DNA from: Porphyromonadaceae bacterium UBA7048
GTDB lineage: Bacteria > Bacteroidota > Bacteroidia > Bacteroidales > Muribaculaceae
Assembly (NCBI GenBank): GCA_002493945.1
Contig: DLAL01000024.1
Coordinates: 1-10,430, forward strand
Direction of reading: 5' to 3'
Length of the DNA stretch: 10,430 nucleotides
The position numbers and the translations under genes are program-made. Position 1 is the stretch's first letter, and each line of letters begins with the position of its first letter. The notes under the pieces were generated by a model. That model saw only the letters and a program-made list of their open reading frames with translations, was not told where the DNA came from and searched no databases. Below are positions 1 to 6,486 of this stretch, in pieces.

Positions 1-42
1 GCTAATTTTTGCGAGTTACTTATGTATTTAATCTGTCATCCG

Positions 43-50
43 CAAAGGTA
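43..50 (-). promoter_or_regulatory. Possible -7 promoter box for a leftward gene
   Basis: Read on the minus strand this is TACCTTTG, which fits the Bacteroidota -7 consensus TAnnTTTG. It lies immediately past the U-tract of the upstream terminator and would drive a leftward gene that begins outside the window. No clear -33 TTTG is present at the usual spacing of about 20 bp, so the call rests on the -7 match alone. The 42 bases that follow hold no usable coding start: an ATG there runs into TAA after three codons. Confidence 0.4.
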
Positions 51-52
51 CG

Positions 53-91
53 AAAAAAACCGGAACTTCCGGCGTGAACCAGAGTTCCGGT
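53..91 (-). terminator. Rho-independent terminator after the thioredoxin lipoprotein gene
   Basis: A perfect 9-bp inverted repeat pairs 59-67 with 83-91 (ACCGGAACT with AGTTCCGGT) around a 15-nt loop. On the minus strand the stem is followed at once by a run of T (complement of the A run at 53-59). It sits 36 bp past the stop codon of the thioredoxin gene and should end the TPR-thioredoxin transcript. The plus strand has only a short CTTTTC after the stem, so it is mainly a minus-strand terminator. Confidence 0.85.
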
Positions 92-127
92 CTTTTCAGA
101 ATCGGCTATATCATGTCAAGGGACGGC

Positions 128-1957
128 TCAGAGCGCACCCTTGATGCCTTCGATGAGCTTGCTGTGGTCGCGGAAGTCGGGATGCCCTACGGCCTTGCCC
201 GAGCGGTCCACGAGGATGTAGTAGGGGATGCCGTCGACGTCGAAGCGCTTGCGGATGGCGGCTATCTGGTCAGCGGTGAGCATCATATGGTTGCCCTTGA
301 TGTTCTTTATCATATCGGCATAGGTCGACATATTGGACGACTCATCGGCGAGATAGAGCCATACGATGTCTGGATCGGAGAGTTCGCCGGTCTTGAGGGG
401 CTCGTTGGCGGCAAGGGCTGCGCGGCAGGGACCGCACCATGTGTTCCAGAGGTCTACGAGAACCACCTTGCCCTTGTAGGGAGCCACGATGGCGTCGAAG
501 AGGTCGCCGTCAGTCTCGGGCACGGGAAGTGTGGCCTTGCGGAGTTCGGCGAGTTCCTTTTCAGCCTGCTGCTGACGGAGCTTCACGGCCTGAGCGTAGA
601 AGGGAGTCGAAGCACCTTCGAGGGTCTGCGCGTCGGCCTCGGTGAGCCGGCCGCTCTTGGCTTTTCTGAACATTTTCAGATAGTTGCCCACTTCGGCAGC
701 CACGGGCGATTCGAGCGAAGGCACGGCTTCCGAATAATCGGAGATGATAAGATTGACAGGAGCGTCAATGTCGATATTCGCAGCGAAAGCCCTGATCTCG
801 TCATTCCCGGGTACGGTCTGAATCGAATCGTTTATGCCTTCGACGGTCATCTTCTCCATATAGTAACCGTTGCGATAGACGTCGCGGGCATTTGCAAGGG
901 TTGCGAGAGCGGACATATTCACCTCCGAACTGAGGTAGGCGCGTGCTGCTTCGGGGATGTCCATGGCGGCTACGAGAGCAAGGGCCTCGTCGCGCTCCTG
1001 GGTCAGCGAATCGACAAACTGCGCCGGGGTCATACGCCAGTCGAAGCGGTCATTTCCGTAGATATTAAGTTCGACGGGATGTGAGCCGCGCACACGGTTG
1101 AGGGCAGCGTAGCGGCCGTTGTCAAATATACGGTTGATATGATCCAGATCGGGGAACTCATCGGAACGGGTAACGGCAAGGTTGTTGTCGCCGATGACGG
1201 CAGCGTCAAGATAGATGTCGACGTTGTCGCCCGGAGCCAGCAGCACTTCGCCGCCATCGATGCGGGAGTCCTCGAATACGGGGACAAGGGCCGTCGTGCC
1301 ATAGAGCATGGGGCTGACGGTTCCGTTGCCGTTTTCGTCGGGTACAATGGTAAATTCGCCGGTGCCGGCGAGATCCTGAGTGTATATCTTCACTTTGCCG
1401 TACTCCGGACGATAGCCGAGCACATGAAGACGGATTTCGGCGGGAGCTGCCTCAAGGACAGGCTCGGTGAAGACGGCGGTCGTGTCGAGGTCGCGGATTT
1501 CCTTGGGCAGACCTTCGGCGAACCGGGGTGCAGGAGCGGCAGGAGCGCCGGTGACGTCGATGCCGTAGATCTTCCATGAGCTTTCGGGACTCTCGATGAA
1601 GTCGATGGAGCGGGTCTCGAAGGGCACGGGCCGGAATGTGAGGGTGAAGACGGTGTCGCCCGATTCGCCCATGGTAATGTGCTCGTTCAGCGCGATGCTG
1701 CTCGAAGTCATGGCATAGGTGCGGCCGTCGGCGCTGATGACGGCACCGGAGTCAACCTCTATCCACCAGCCGGGACGCTGGACAGAGCGGAACGTTACGA
1801 TGGTGGCGGTGTCAGTCAGCTCGACAGCCTCGGCGAAGAGCTGGTTCGAGGTCTGTGCTGCCACGTAAGGCTTCTCGACCTTGCGAGGACCCTGCTTGGA
1901 GCAGGCGCACGCGAGGATGCAGACGACTGCAGCGAGAGTAAGGAGAATTTTTTTCAT
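128..1957 (-). CDS. Thioredoxin-fold lipoprotein (TlpA/ResA-like C-terminal domain)
   Basis: This is a 609-residue predicted lipoprotein with a C-terminal thioredoxin domain, probably anchored in an envelope membrane and acting in the periplasm as a thiol-disulfide oxidoreductase. The N-terminus (MKK, a hydrophobic stretch, then LACACS) is a lipoprotein signal with Cys17 or Cys19 as the lipidated residue. The thioredoxin part covers about 485-609, with the redox motif WCGPC at 507-511 inside WNTWCGPC and the cis-proline at 578 (GIP). Residues about 40-135 resemble the beta-rich N-terminal region seen in many Bacteroidales thioredoxin proteins (FTLTFRPVPFETRSIDF). The middle, about 170-470, is a long region I do not recognise; its second half looks helical. 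It starts 34 bp after the TPR gene, so the two are probably cotranscribed. The ATG has no Shine-Dalgarno sequence. The thioredoxin domain is certain; the substrate is unknown. Confidence 0.9.
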   Translation of the reverse strand: MKKILLTLAAVVCILACACSKQGPRKVEKPYVAAQTSNQLFAEAVELTDTATIVTFRSVQRPGWWIEVDSGAVISADGRTYAMTSSSIALNEHITMGESGDTVFTLTFRPVPFETRSIDFIESPESSWKIYGIDVTGAPAAPAPRFAEGLPKEIRDLDTTAVFTEPVLEAAPAEIRLHVLGYRPEYGKVKIYTQDLAGTGEFTIVPDENGNGTVSPMLYGTTALVPVFEDSRIDGGEVLLAPGDNVDIYLDAAVIGDNNLAVTRSDEFPDLDHINRIFDNGRYAALNRVRGSHPVELNIYGNDRFDWRMTPAQFVDSLTQERDEALALVAAMDIPEAARAYLSSEVNMSALATLANARDVYRNGYYMEKMTVEGINDSIQTVPGNDEIRAFAANIDIDAPVNLIISDYSEAVPSLESPVAAEVGNYLKMFRKAKSGRLTEADAQTLEGASTPFYAQAVKLRQQQAEKELAELRKATLPVPETDGDLFDAIVAPYKGKVVLVDLWNTWCGPCRAALAANEPLKTGELSDPDIVWLYLADESSNMSTYADMIKNIKGNHMMLTADQIAAIRKRFDVDGIPYYILVDRSGKAVGHPDFRDHSKLIEGIKGAL

Positions 1958-1991
1958 GAAACTAATCTGTTATGTAATGAATATGGATGAA

Positions 1992-4064
1992 TCATGGTGT
2001 CATGCGCTTGATGAGGTTGTAGGCCGGAGCTATGCCGAGCTCGCCAGCTTTGCTGAGGTCGGCGATGCCGTCGTTGCGGCGGCCTGAGCGGAGAGCGAGA
2101 TAGCCGCGGTTGTAGTATGCCTCGCCGAAGTCGGGCTTCAGCTCTATGGCCTTGGTGAAGGCCTTGACGGCGTCGGCCACGTCCTCCATCTCCATGAGCA
2201 CATTGCCGCGGTTGAAGTATGCTATGGCCATGTTGGGCGACAGGCTGATGACCTTGTCGTAGTCGTCGATGATTTCCTGAAGGGCGCTCCGTGCGGCAGC
2301 GGCGCGAGCCAGAGGGTCGAGCTTGCGGTCCGCTCCGCCGTCACGCTCAAGCAGATAGCGGCTGTAGCGTGCCTGCGCGCGTATCATGTAGGCCAGCGCC
2401 AGGTCAGGTGTGAGCTGGATGGCGCGGTCGGCGTCCTTCTCGGCGTTGGCGTAGTCGCGGACGGTGATGAAGTCGAGGGCGCGGCCCAGCAGGTCGACGG
2501 GACGCGGAGTGTGCGAGGCCAGGTAGGAGTTGTAGTAGTCTATCGACTGGAAGTGGCGTTCGGCCGTGGCTTCGTCGATGCTCGGCACGACGTTGGTGAC
2601 CACGAGGATGTAGCGGAGCATGCGCGTGGCGTTCAGGTCGTCGACCTCGCGGATATAGTAGGTGTTGCGGCGAAGTTCGGTGGGCGAGGAGTAGAACGAG
2701 AGCATCATCATCGGCTCGGTCTCTATGTTGAGGTTGCGGTCCTGGACGCGTCCGCGGATGGCGGTGTTGTTGTACTCGTCGCGGAAGTCCACCTCATTCT
2801 CGACAGTGAGCAGCTGGGCGAATCGGCGCGATACGGCGGCGTCCGGTGCGTCGCCGCCCTGCTCTTTCTCCCCGTTCTTGGGACTGTCGTCGCTGTCAGG
2901 CACGATGTCGGGCGCCGAGGCGGCAATCTCGCGGTTGTAGCGCTCGGCCACTTCAGGCGTGAGCGACTTGGAGAGACGCTCGCCTTTCTTGAAGTCGGCC
3001 TCGGCCTTGGCGAGCTTGCCCTGGTCGCGGTAGATGCTGCCGCGGAGGTAGAATGCGCCGGGGAAGTCGGGGTACTGCTCGGCCACGGCCGATATGTCGG
3101 CAATGGCCTCGTCGTAGTTGCCCTTGGCCCGGTGGATGACGGCGCGGTTGTAGAGCGCGCGGACATCGTCGGGCTGGAGGCGGAGCACGCGGTTGTAGTC
3201 CTCGAGCGCAAGGTCGTTGGCGTTCACTTCCGAGAGCAGGAGGGCGCGGTTGAAGAGGGCCGCCACGTTGAGCGGGTCAAGCGTGATGGCATAGTCATAG
3301 TCGGCCATGGCGCCGCTGTACGAGTCGAGGCGATAGCGGAGATATGCGCGGTTGATGTACAGGCCGGCCAGACGGGGCTGCAGGCGGATGGCGCGGTCGA
3401 TGTCGGCCAGGGCCTGCTCGTAGTCGCCGTGCGAGTTGATGGCGATGTCGGCGCGCATCATGTAGGCATTGAGAGCCTTGTCGTTGATGCTCAAAGCCTT
3501 GTCAATGTCAGCCATGGCCGCTACGGTGTCCTGACGCTCAAGCGACACACGGGCGCGGCCGAGATATGCGTTGTCGAACCCGGGATAGAAGCGTATCAGC
3601 TCGGCGAACACGTCAGATGCGGCGTCGTAGTCCTTCAGCTGATTGAGGGCGAGAGCCTTGTTGAACATGATCTGACGGTTGCGCGGCAGGAGCTTGAGCG
3701 CCTCGGTGTAGTCGGCGACGGCCATGCGGTTGCGTCCGGTGTTCTGCCGGGCGACACCGCGCACCTCCCACGCGTCGGTGAGATAGGGATTCAGCTCGAG
3801 AGCCTTCGATGCGTCGGCCTCGGCGCCTTCATAGTCGTCGAGGTTGAGCTTGGCGATGGCGCGCAGCAGATAGGGCTGGGCCAGATACGGCTTGGCCTGT
3901 ATGGCCTGATTGAAGTACTGTATGGACAGCATGTAGTCCTCGAAGTAGAGCGCATTCTGCCCTACCCGCATCACCTGGTCGGTATTGACCTGGGCGTATG
4001 CGCCGGACAAGGACATCGTGAGTACACACAGCAGTATGATCGGTCGGAGGAAATTCATCTTCAT
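1992..4064 (-). CDS. Secreted tetratricopeptide repeat protein, about 14 TPRs
   Basis: The protein has 690 residues from the chosen ATG. A Sec signal peptide (MKMNFLRPIILLCVLTMS, cleavage likely after AYA at 22-24) points to export to the periplasm or cell surface. Ten consecutive 34-residue TPRs run from about 30 to 368, with the typical A/G-Y-NR-A...DY..A..D...A+.L.P pattern. A charged, Pro- and Asp-rich linker follows (about 380-410), then a non-TPR segment of about 110 residues (about 410-515), and a second group of about four TPRs (about 523-680) with an insertion in its second repeat. The TPRs imply a protein-interaction scaffold; no enzymatic motif is visible. A TTG start four codons upstream is possible in frame, but a -7 promoter box overlaps it, so ATG at 4064 (or 4058, two codons later) is preferred. 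The gene heads a probable two-gene operon with the thioredoxin lipoprotein. The partner is unknown. Confidence 0.9.
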   Translation of the reverse strand: MKMNFLRPIILLCVLTMSLSGAYAQVNTDQVMRVGQNALYFEDYMLSIQYFNQAIQAKPYLAQPYLLRAIAKLNLDDYEGAEADASKALELNPYLTDAWEVRGVARQNTGRNRMAVADYTEALKLLPRNRQIMFNKALALNQLKDYDAASDVFAELIRFYPGFDNAYLGRARVSLERQDTVAAMADIDKALSINDKALNAYMMRADIAINSHGDYEQALADIDRAIRLQPRLAGLYINRAYLRYRLDSYSGAMADYDYAITLDPLNVAALFNRALLLSEVNANDLALEDYNRVLRLQPDDVRALYNRAVIHRAKGNYDEAIADISAVAEQYPDFPGAFYLRGSIYRDQGKLAKAEADFKKGERLSKSLTPEVAERYNREIAASAPDIVPDSDDSPKNGEKEQGGDAPDAAVSRRFAQLLTVENEVDFRDEYNNTAIRGRVQDRNLNIETEPMMMLSFYSSPTELRRNTYYIREVDDLNATRMLRYILVVTNVVPSIDEATAERHFQSIDYYNSYLASHTPRPVDLLGRALDFITVRDYANAEKDADRAIQLTPDLALAYMIRAQARYSRYLLERDGGADRKLDPLARAAAARSALQEIIDDYDKVISLSPNMAIAYFNRGNVLMEMEDVADAVKAFTKAIELKPDFGEAYYNRGYLALRSGRRNDGIADLSKAGELGIAPAYNLIKRMTP

Positions 4065-4073
4065 AACTGTCGA

Positions 4074-4081
4074 CAAAAGTA
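4074..4081 (-). promoter_or_regulatory. -7 promoter box for the TPR-thioredoxin operon
   Basis: The minus strand reads TACTTTTG, matching the Bacteroidota -7 consensus TAnnTTTG. A weak -33 candidate, TTGG (4104-4107), lies 22 bp upstream, slightly wider than the usual spacing. Transcription from here would begin about 5-10 nt downstream, giving a very short leader before the ATG at 4064 or 4058. This argues against the TTG start at 4076, which lies inside the box. Confidence 0.5.
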
Positions 4082-4140
4082 GCGAAAATTTTTGAACTTC
4101 CGACCAATATCTTACAGTGCCAAAGGCCCTGCGGTGTTAA

Positions 4141-4194
4141 AAATTAACAAAACAAAGAGTGTGTCACACGCCTGAACGGCATCTGACACACTCT
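4141..4194 (-). terminator. Rho-independent terminator after the DUF5606 gene
   Basis: A perfect 11-bp inverted repeat pairs 4156-4166 with 4184-4194 (AGAGTGTGTCA with TGACACACTCT) around a 17-nt loop. On the minus strand it is followed by a T-rich tract (TTGTTTTGTTAATTTTT, complement of 4139-4155). It lies 23 bp past the DUF5606 stop and separates that gene from the TPR operon. The rest of the 153-bp intergenic region (4065-4217) holds only the TPR promoter. Confidence 0.85.
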
Positions 4195-4217
4195 GTCATA
4201 TATCTGAAGTGATGGAA

Positions 4218-4670
4218 TTACTTCGTCTGAGCCTCGTCGGCGGCTTCTGCAGCCTCAGCGGCCTGGTCTTCGGCTATCTCCTTGTCCTTGAATTCGGTGA
4301 TACCGGCTGCTACGAGCTGATTGTACCAGCTGAAGAGCTTGCGGATATCGGTGGTGTACACGCGGTCGCGGTCGAAGTCGGGGATAATCTCACCGAAATA
4401 GTCGCGGATGGCTTCGTCATTGGCGAAACCCTTCACATCGATGGGCTGGCCGCCTGCATGTGCATAAACCTTCTCGAGGATGTCGGCAAGGGGGTCGTCG
4501 CCATGCTCGGTGTACATGGTGACATCGGCGAGCGAAATCACCTTCTCGTGGGGATAGGTGGGGGTGCGCTTGCCCGTGGCGAGGTTTTCGACGATGAGGG
4601 CACCACGGCCGCGGCTGAGCAACTTGTAGAGACCGGGCTTGCCGGCGATTGACAGTATTCCTTTAATCAT
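4218..4670 (-). CDS. DUF5606 family conserved protein
   Basis: This 150-residue protein matches, from memory, the DUF5606 family of small proteins widespread in Bacteroidota. The typical opening is MIKGILSIAGKPGLYKLLS, followed by ALIVENL (25-30), EKVISLADVTMYT (42-54) and the strongly conserved DFDRDRVYTTDIRKLFSWYN (98-117). The C-terminal tail from about 128 is rich in Ala and Glu and probably disordered. There is no signal peptide or membrane segment, so it should be cytoplasmic. The function is unknown. A TTG start 14 codons upstream (4712) is open in frame, but the family's N-terminus begins at the ATG at 4670, and a -7 promoter box at 4701-4708 lies inside the extension. It has its own promoter box and a strong terminator, so it is probably a single-gene unit, although readthrough from eda is possible. 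Confidence 0.88.
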   Translation of the reverse strand: MIKGILSIAGKPGLYKLLSRGRGALIVENLATGKRTPTYPHEKVISLADVTMYTEHGDDPLADILEKVYAHAGGQPIDVKGFANDEAIRDYFGEIIPDFDRDRVYTTDIRKLFSWYNQLVAAGITEFKDKEIAEDQAAEAAEAADEAQTK

Positions 4671-4700
4671 TTCTTTCGTGTTTTTTGTAGCTTGCGCCTG

Positions 4701-4708
4701 CAAAAGTA
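4701..4708 (-). promoter_or_regulatory. -7 promoter box for the DUF5606 gene
   Basis: The minus strand reads TACTTTTG, a match to the Bacteroidota -7 consensus TAnnTTTG. It would start transcription about 20-25 nt before the ATG at 4670. No convincing -33 TTTG lies about 20 bp upstream. The same octamer precedes the TPR gene. The 91-bp gap to eda shows no hairpin terminator, so this gene may be read both from its own promoter and from the uronate operon. Confidence 0.5.
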
Positions 4709-4761
4709 ACAAAATAAATGCTATCAGAGTTCGTTTTTACATTTTTTTAGAAGCCGTGCAG

Positions 4762-5418
4762 TCAGCGGATATAGCCCAGGGCCTCGCGGCACTTCTCGGT
4801 TACGTAAGCCCAGTCGCCGGCGGCTACCTTGTCCTTGGGGAAGAGCTTGCTGCCCATGCCCACGTAGTCGGCGCCGGCGGCCATCCAGCCGCGGAGGTTG
4901 TCCTCGGTAGGCTCCACACCGCCCGTCACCATAATCTTCGACCACGGCATAGGCGCCTTGAGGCCCTTGACGAACTTCGTGCCGAGCACATCGCCGGGGA
5001 AGACCTTGCAGACCTCACAGCCGACTTCCTGAGCTGCGCCTATCTCGCTGACAGTGCCGCAGCCGGGGATGTAGGGCACCTGACGGCGGTTGCACACACG
5101 CGCCACTTCGGGGTTGAAGAGCGGACCTACGACGAAGCATGCGCCGAGCTGCATATAGAGCGACGCCGTACCCGGCTCGACCACCGAGCCTACGCCGACG
5201 GCCATGTCAGGACACTCTTTGGCGGCAAACTTGACCACAGCCTCGAACACCTCGTGGGCGAAGTCGCCGCGGTTGGTGAACTCGAAGCAGCGCACGCCGC
5301 CCTCATAGCATGCCTTGACCACGGCACAGGCCGTGGCGGCATCAGCGTGATAGAACACCGGCACCATCGGTGCGGCGTCCATCTTGCAGAGAACTTCTAT
5401 CTTCTTGAATCTTGCCAT
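4762..5418 (-). CDS. eda: 2-keto-3-deoxy-6-phosphogluconate (KDPG) aldolase
   Basis: This 218-residue class I aldolase cleaves KDPG to pyruvate and glyceraldehyde-3-phosphate in the cytoplasm, the last step of the uronate route. It may also act on 4-hydroxy-2-oxoglutarate, as family members do. Landmarks of the KDPG/KHG TIM barrel are visible: the EFTNR segment with Glu46 and Arg50 (matching Glu45/Arg49 of E. coli Eda), GVGSV (75-79), IPGCGTVSE (117-125), the Schiff-base Lys138 in CKVFPGD, and phosphate-binding TGGV (165-168) plus GMGSKLFP (187-194). The E. coli active-site Thr73 seems to be Ser78 here, a conservative change. It is the last gene of the operon, 22 bp after kdgK whose product supplies its substrate. 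No hairpin terminator follows. The family is certain; the substrate is supported by context. Confidence 0.95.
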   Translation of the reverse strand: MARFKKIEVLCKMDAAPMVPVFYHADAATACAVVKACYEGGVRCFEFTNRGDFAHEVFEAVVKFAAKECPDMAVGVGSVVEPGTASLYMQLGACFVVGPLFNPEVARVCNRRQVPYIPGCGTVSEIGAAQEVGCEVCKVFPGDVLGTKFVKGLKAPMPWSKIMVTGGVEPTEDNLRGWMAAGADYVGMGSKLFPKDKVAAGDWAYVTEKCREALGYIR

Positions 5419-5440
5419 AATGAATTACGTTTTCAGGGGT

Positions 5441-6463
5441 TCAACGCTGTACGCGGCCGTTGGCCGAGCCGCCTGCGAGGGCCTTGACCTCGGCCTCGCT
5501 GACGAGATTGAAGTCGCCGTTGACGGTCTGCTTGAGAGCCGATGCGGCCACGGCGAACTCGAGAGCCTCGCCCTGGGTGGGCATGGTGAGCAGGCCGTGG
5601 ATGAGGCCGCCGGAGAACGAGTCGCCGCCGCCCACGCGGTCGATGATGGGGTTGATGTCGTAGCGCTTGCTCTCGTAGAACTCCTTGCCGTCGTATATCA
5701 TGGCCTTCCAGCCGTTGTGGGTGGCGGAGAAGGACTCGCGGAGGGTCGATGCCACATACCTGAAGCCGAATTCGCGGGCCATGGCGGCGAAGATGCCCTT
5801 GTAGCCTTCGGCAGCGGTGTTGCCGCCCTCGACGTCGGCTTCGGGCTTGAAGCCGAGGCAGAGCTCGGCGTCTTCCTCGTTGCCTATGCACACGTCGACG
5901 TACTGCATGAGGGGACGCATGACGGACTGAGCCTTCTCGCTGGTCCAGAGCTTCTTGCGGAAGTTGAGGTCGCAGCTGACGGTGACGCCGTGGCGCTTGG
6001 CGGCCTCGCAGGCCAGACGGGTGAGCTCGGCGGCCTTGTCGCTGATGGCCGGAGTGATGCCGCTCCAGTGGAACCAGTCGGCGCCTTCCATGATGGCGTC
6101 GAAGTCGAAGTCGGCGGGGTCGGCCTCGGCAATGGCCGAGTGCGCGCGGTCATAGATGACCTTGGAGGGTCGCATCGACGCGCCGGTCTCGCAGTAGTAG
6201 ATGCCGACACGGTCGCCGCCGCGGGCTATGTGGTCGGTGTGGACGCCGTAGCGGCGGAGCGCGTTGACGGCAGCCTGACCTATTTCGTGGACGGGGAGCT
6301 TCGAGACGAAGTAGGCGTCATGGCCGTAGTTGGCGCACGACACGGCCACGTTGGCCTCGCCGCCGCCCCAGATGACGTCGAACGAATCTACCTGAACGAA
6401 GCGTTTGCAGCCTTCGGGCGAAAGACGGAGCATGATTTCGCCCAGTGTGATGATTTTGCTCAT
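5441..6463 (-). CDS. kdgK: 2-keto-3-deoxygluconate kinase (PfkB/ribokinase family)
   Basis: This 340-residue cytoplasmic sugar kinase most likely phosphorylates KDG with ATP to give KDPG for the adjacent aldolase. PfkB features run in order: the N-terminal strand TLGEIMLRLSPEG (6-18), the substrate-side glycine motif WGGGEANVA (32-40), CDLNFRKKLW (164-173), IGNEEDA (193-199), and the second PfkB signature DRVGGGDSFSGG (275-286) with Asp281 as catalytic base. The usual DTxGAGD signature reads DRVGGGD here, a variant seen in KDG kinases. Length fits the family. The ATG lies 23 bp after the GltD-like gene and eda starts 22 bp after its stop. The PfkB family alone does not fix the sugar; neighbours kduD, kduI and eda make KDG by far the best substrate. 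Confidence 0.93.
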   Translation of the reverse strand: MSKIITLGEIMLRLSPEGCKRFVQVDSFDVIWGGGEANVAVSCANYGHDAYFVSKLPVHEIGQAAVNALRRYGVHTDHIARGGDRVGIYYCETGASMRPSKVIYDRAHSAIAEADPADFDFDAIMEGADWFHWSGITPAISDKAAELTRLACEAAKRHGVTVSCDLNFRKKLWTSEKAQSVMRPLMQYVDVCIGNEEDAELCLGFKPEADVEGGNTAAEGYKGIFAAMAREFGFRYVASTLRESFSATHNGWKAMIYDGKEFYESKRYDINPIIDRVGGGDSFSGGLIHGLLTMPTQGEALEFAVAASALKQTVNGDFNLVSEAEVKALAGGSANGRVQR

Positions 6464-6486
6464 ATTGGAGTGTGTGGTTTGAATAT

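Noticed and set aside
74..1084. A 336-codon plus-strand open frame opposite the thioredoxin gene
   Set aside because: It starts inside the terminator hairpin and is antisense to the WCGPC thioredoxin domain; no start signal or domain supports it.
2050..3970. Repetitive DNA suggestive of a tandem nucleotide repeat or array
   Set aside because: The periodicity of about 102 bases reflects the 34-residue TPR units at protein level. The DNA copies are strongly diverged, so it is not a CRISPR array or satellite.
2511..4082. A 523-codon open frame on the plus strand opposite the TPR gene, rich in Val, Gly and His
   Set aside because: It is the antisense shadow of a GC-rich repeat gene. The minus-strand frame has a signal peptide and clear TPR periodicity; the plus-strand product has low-complexity composition and no recognisable domain.
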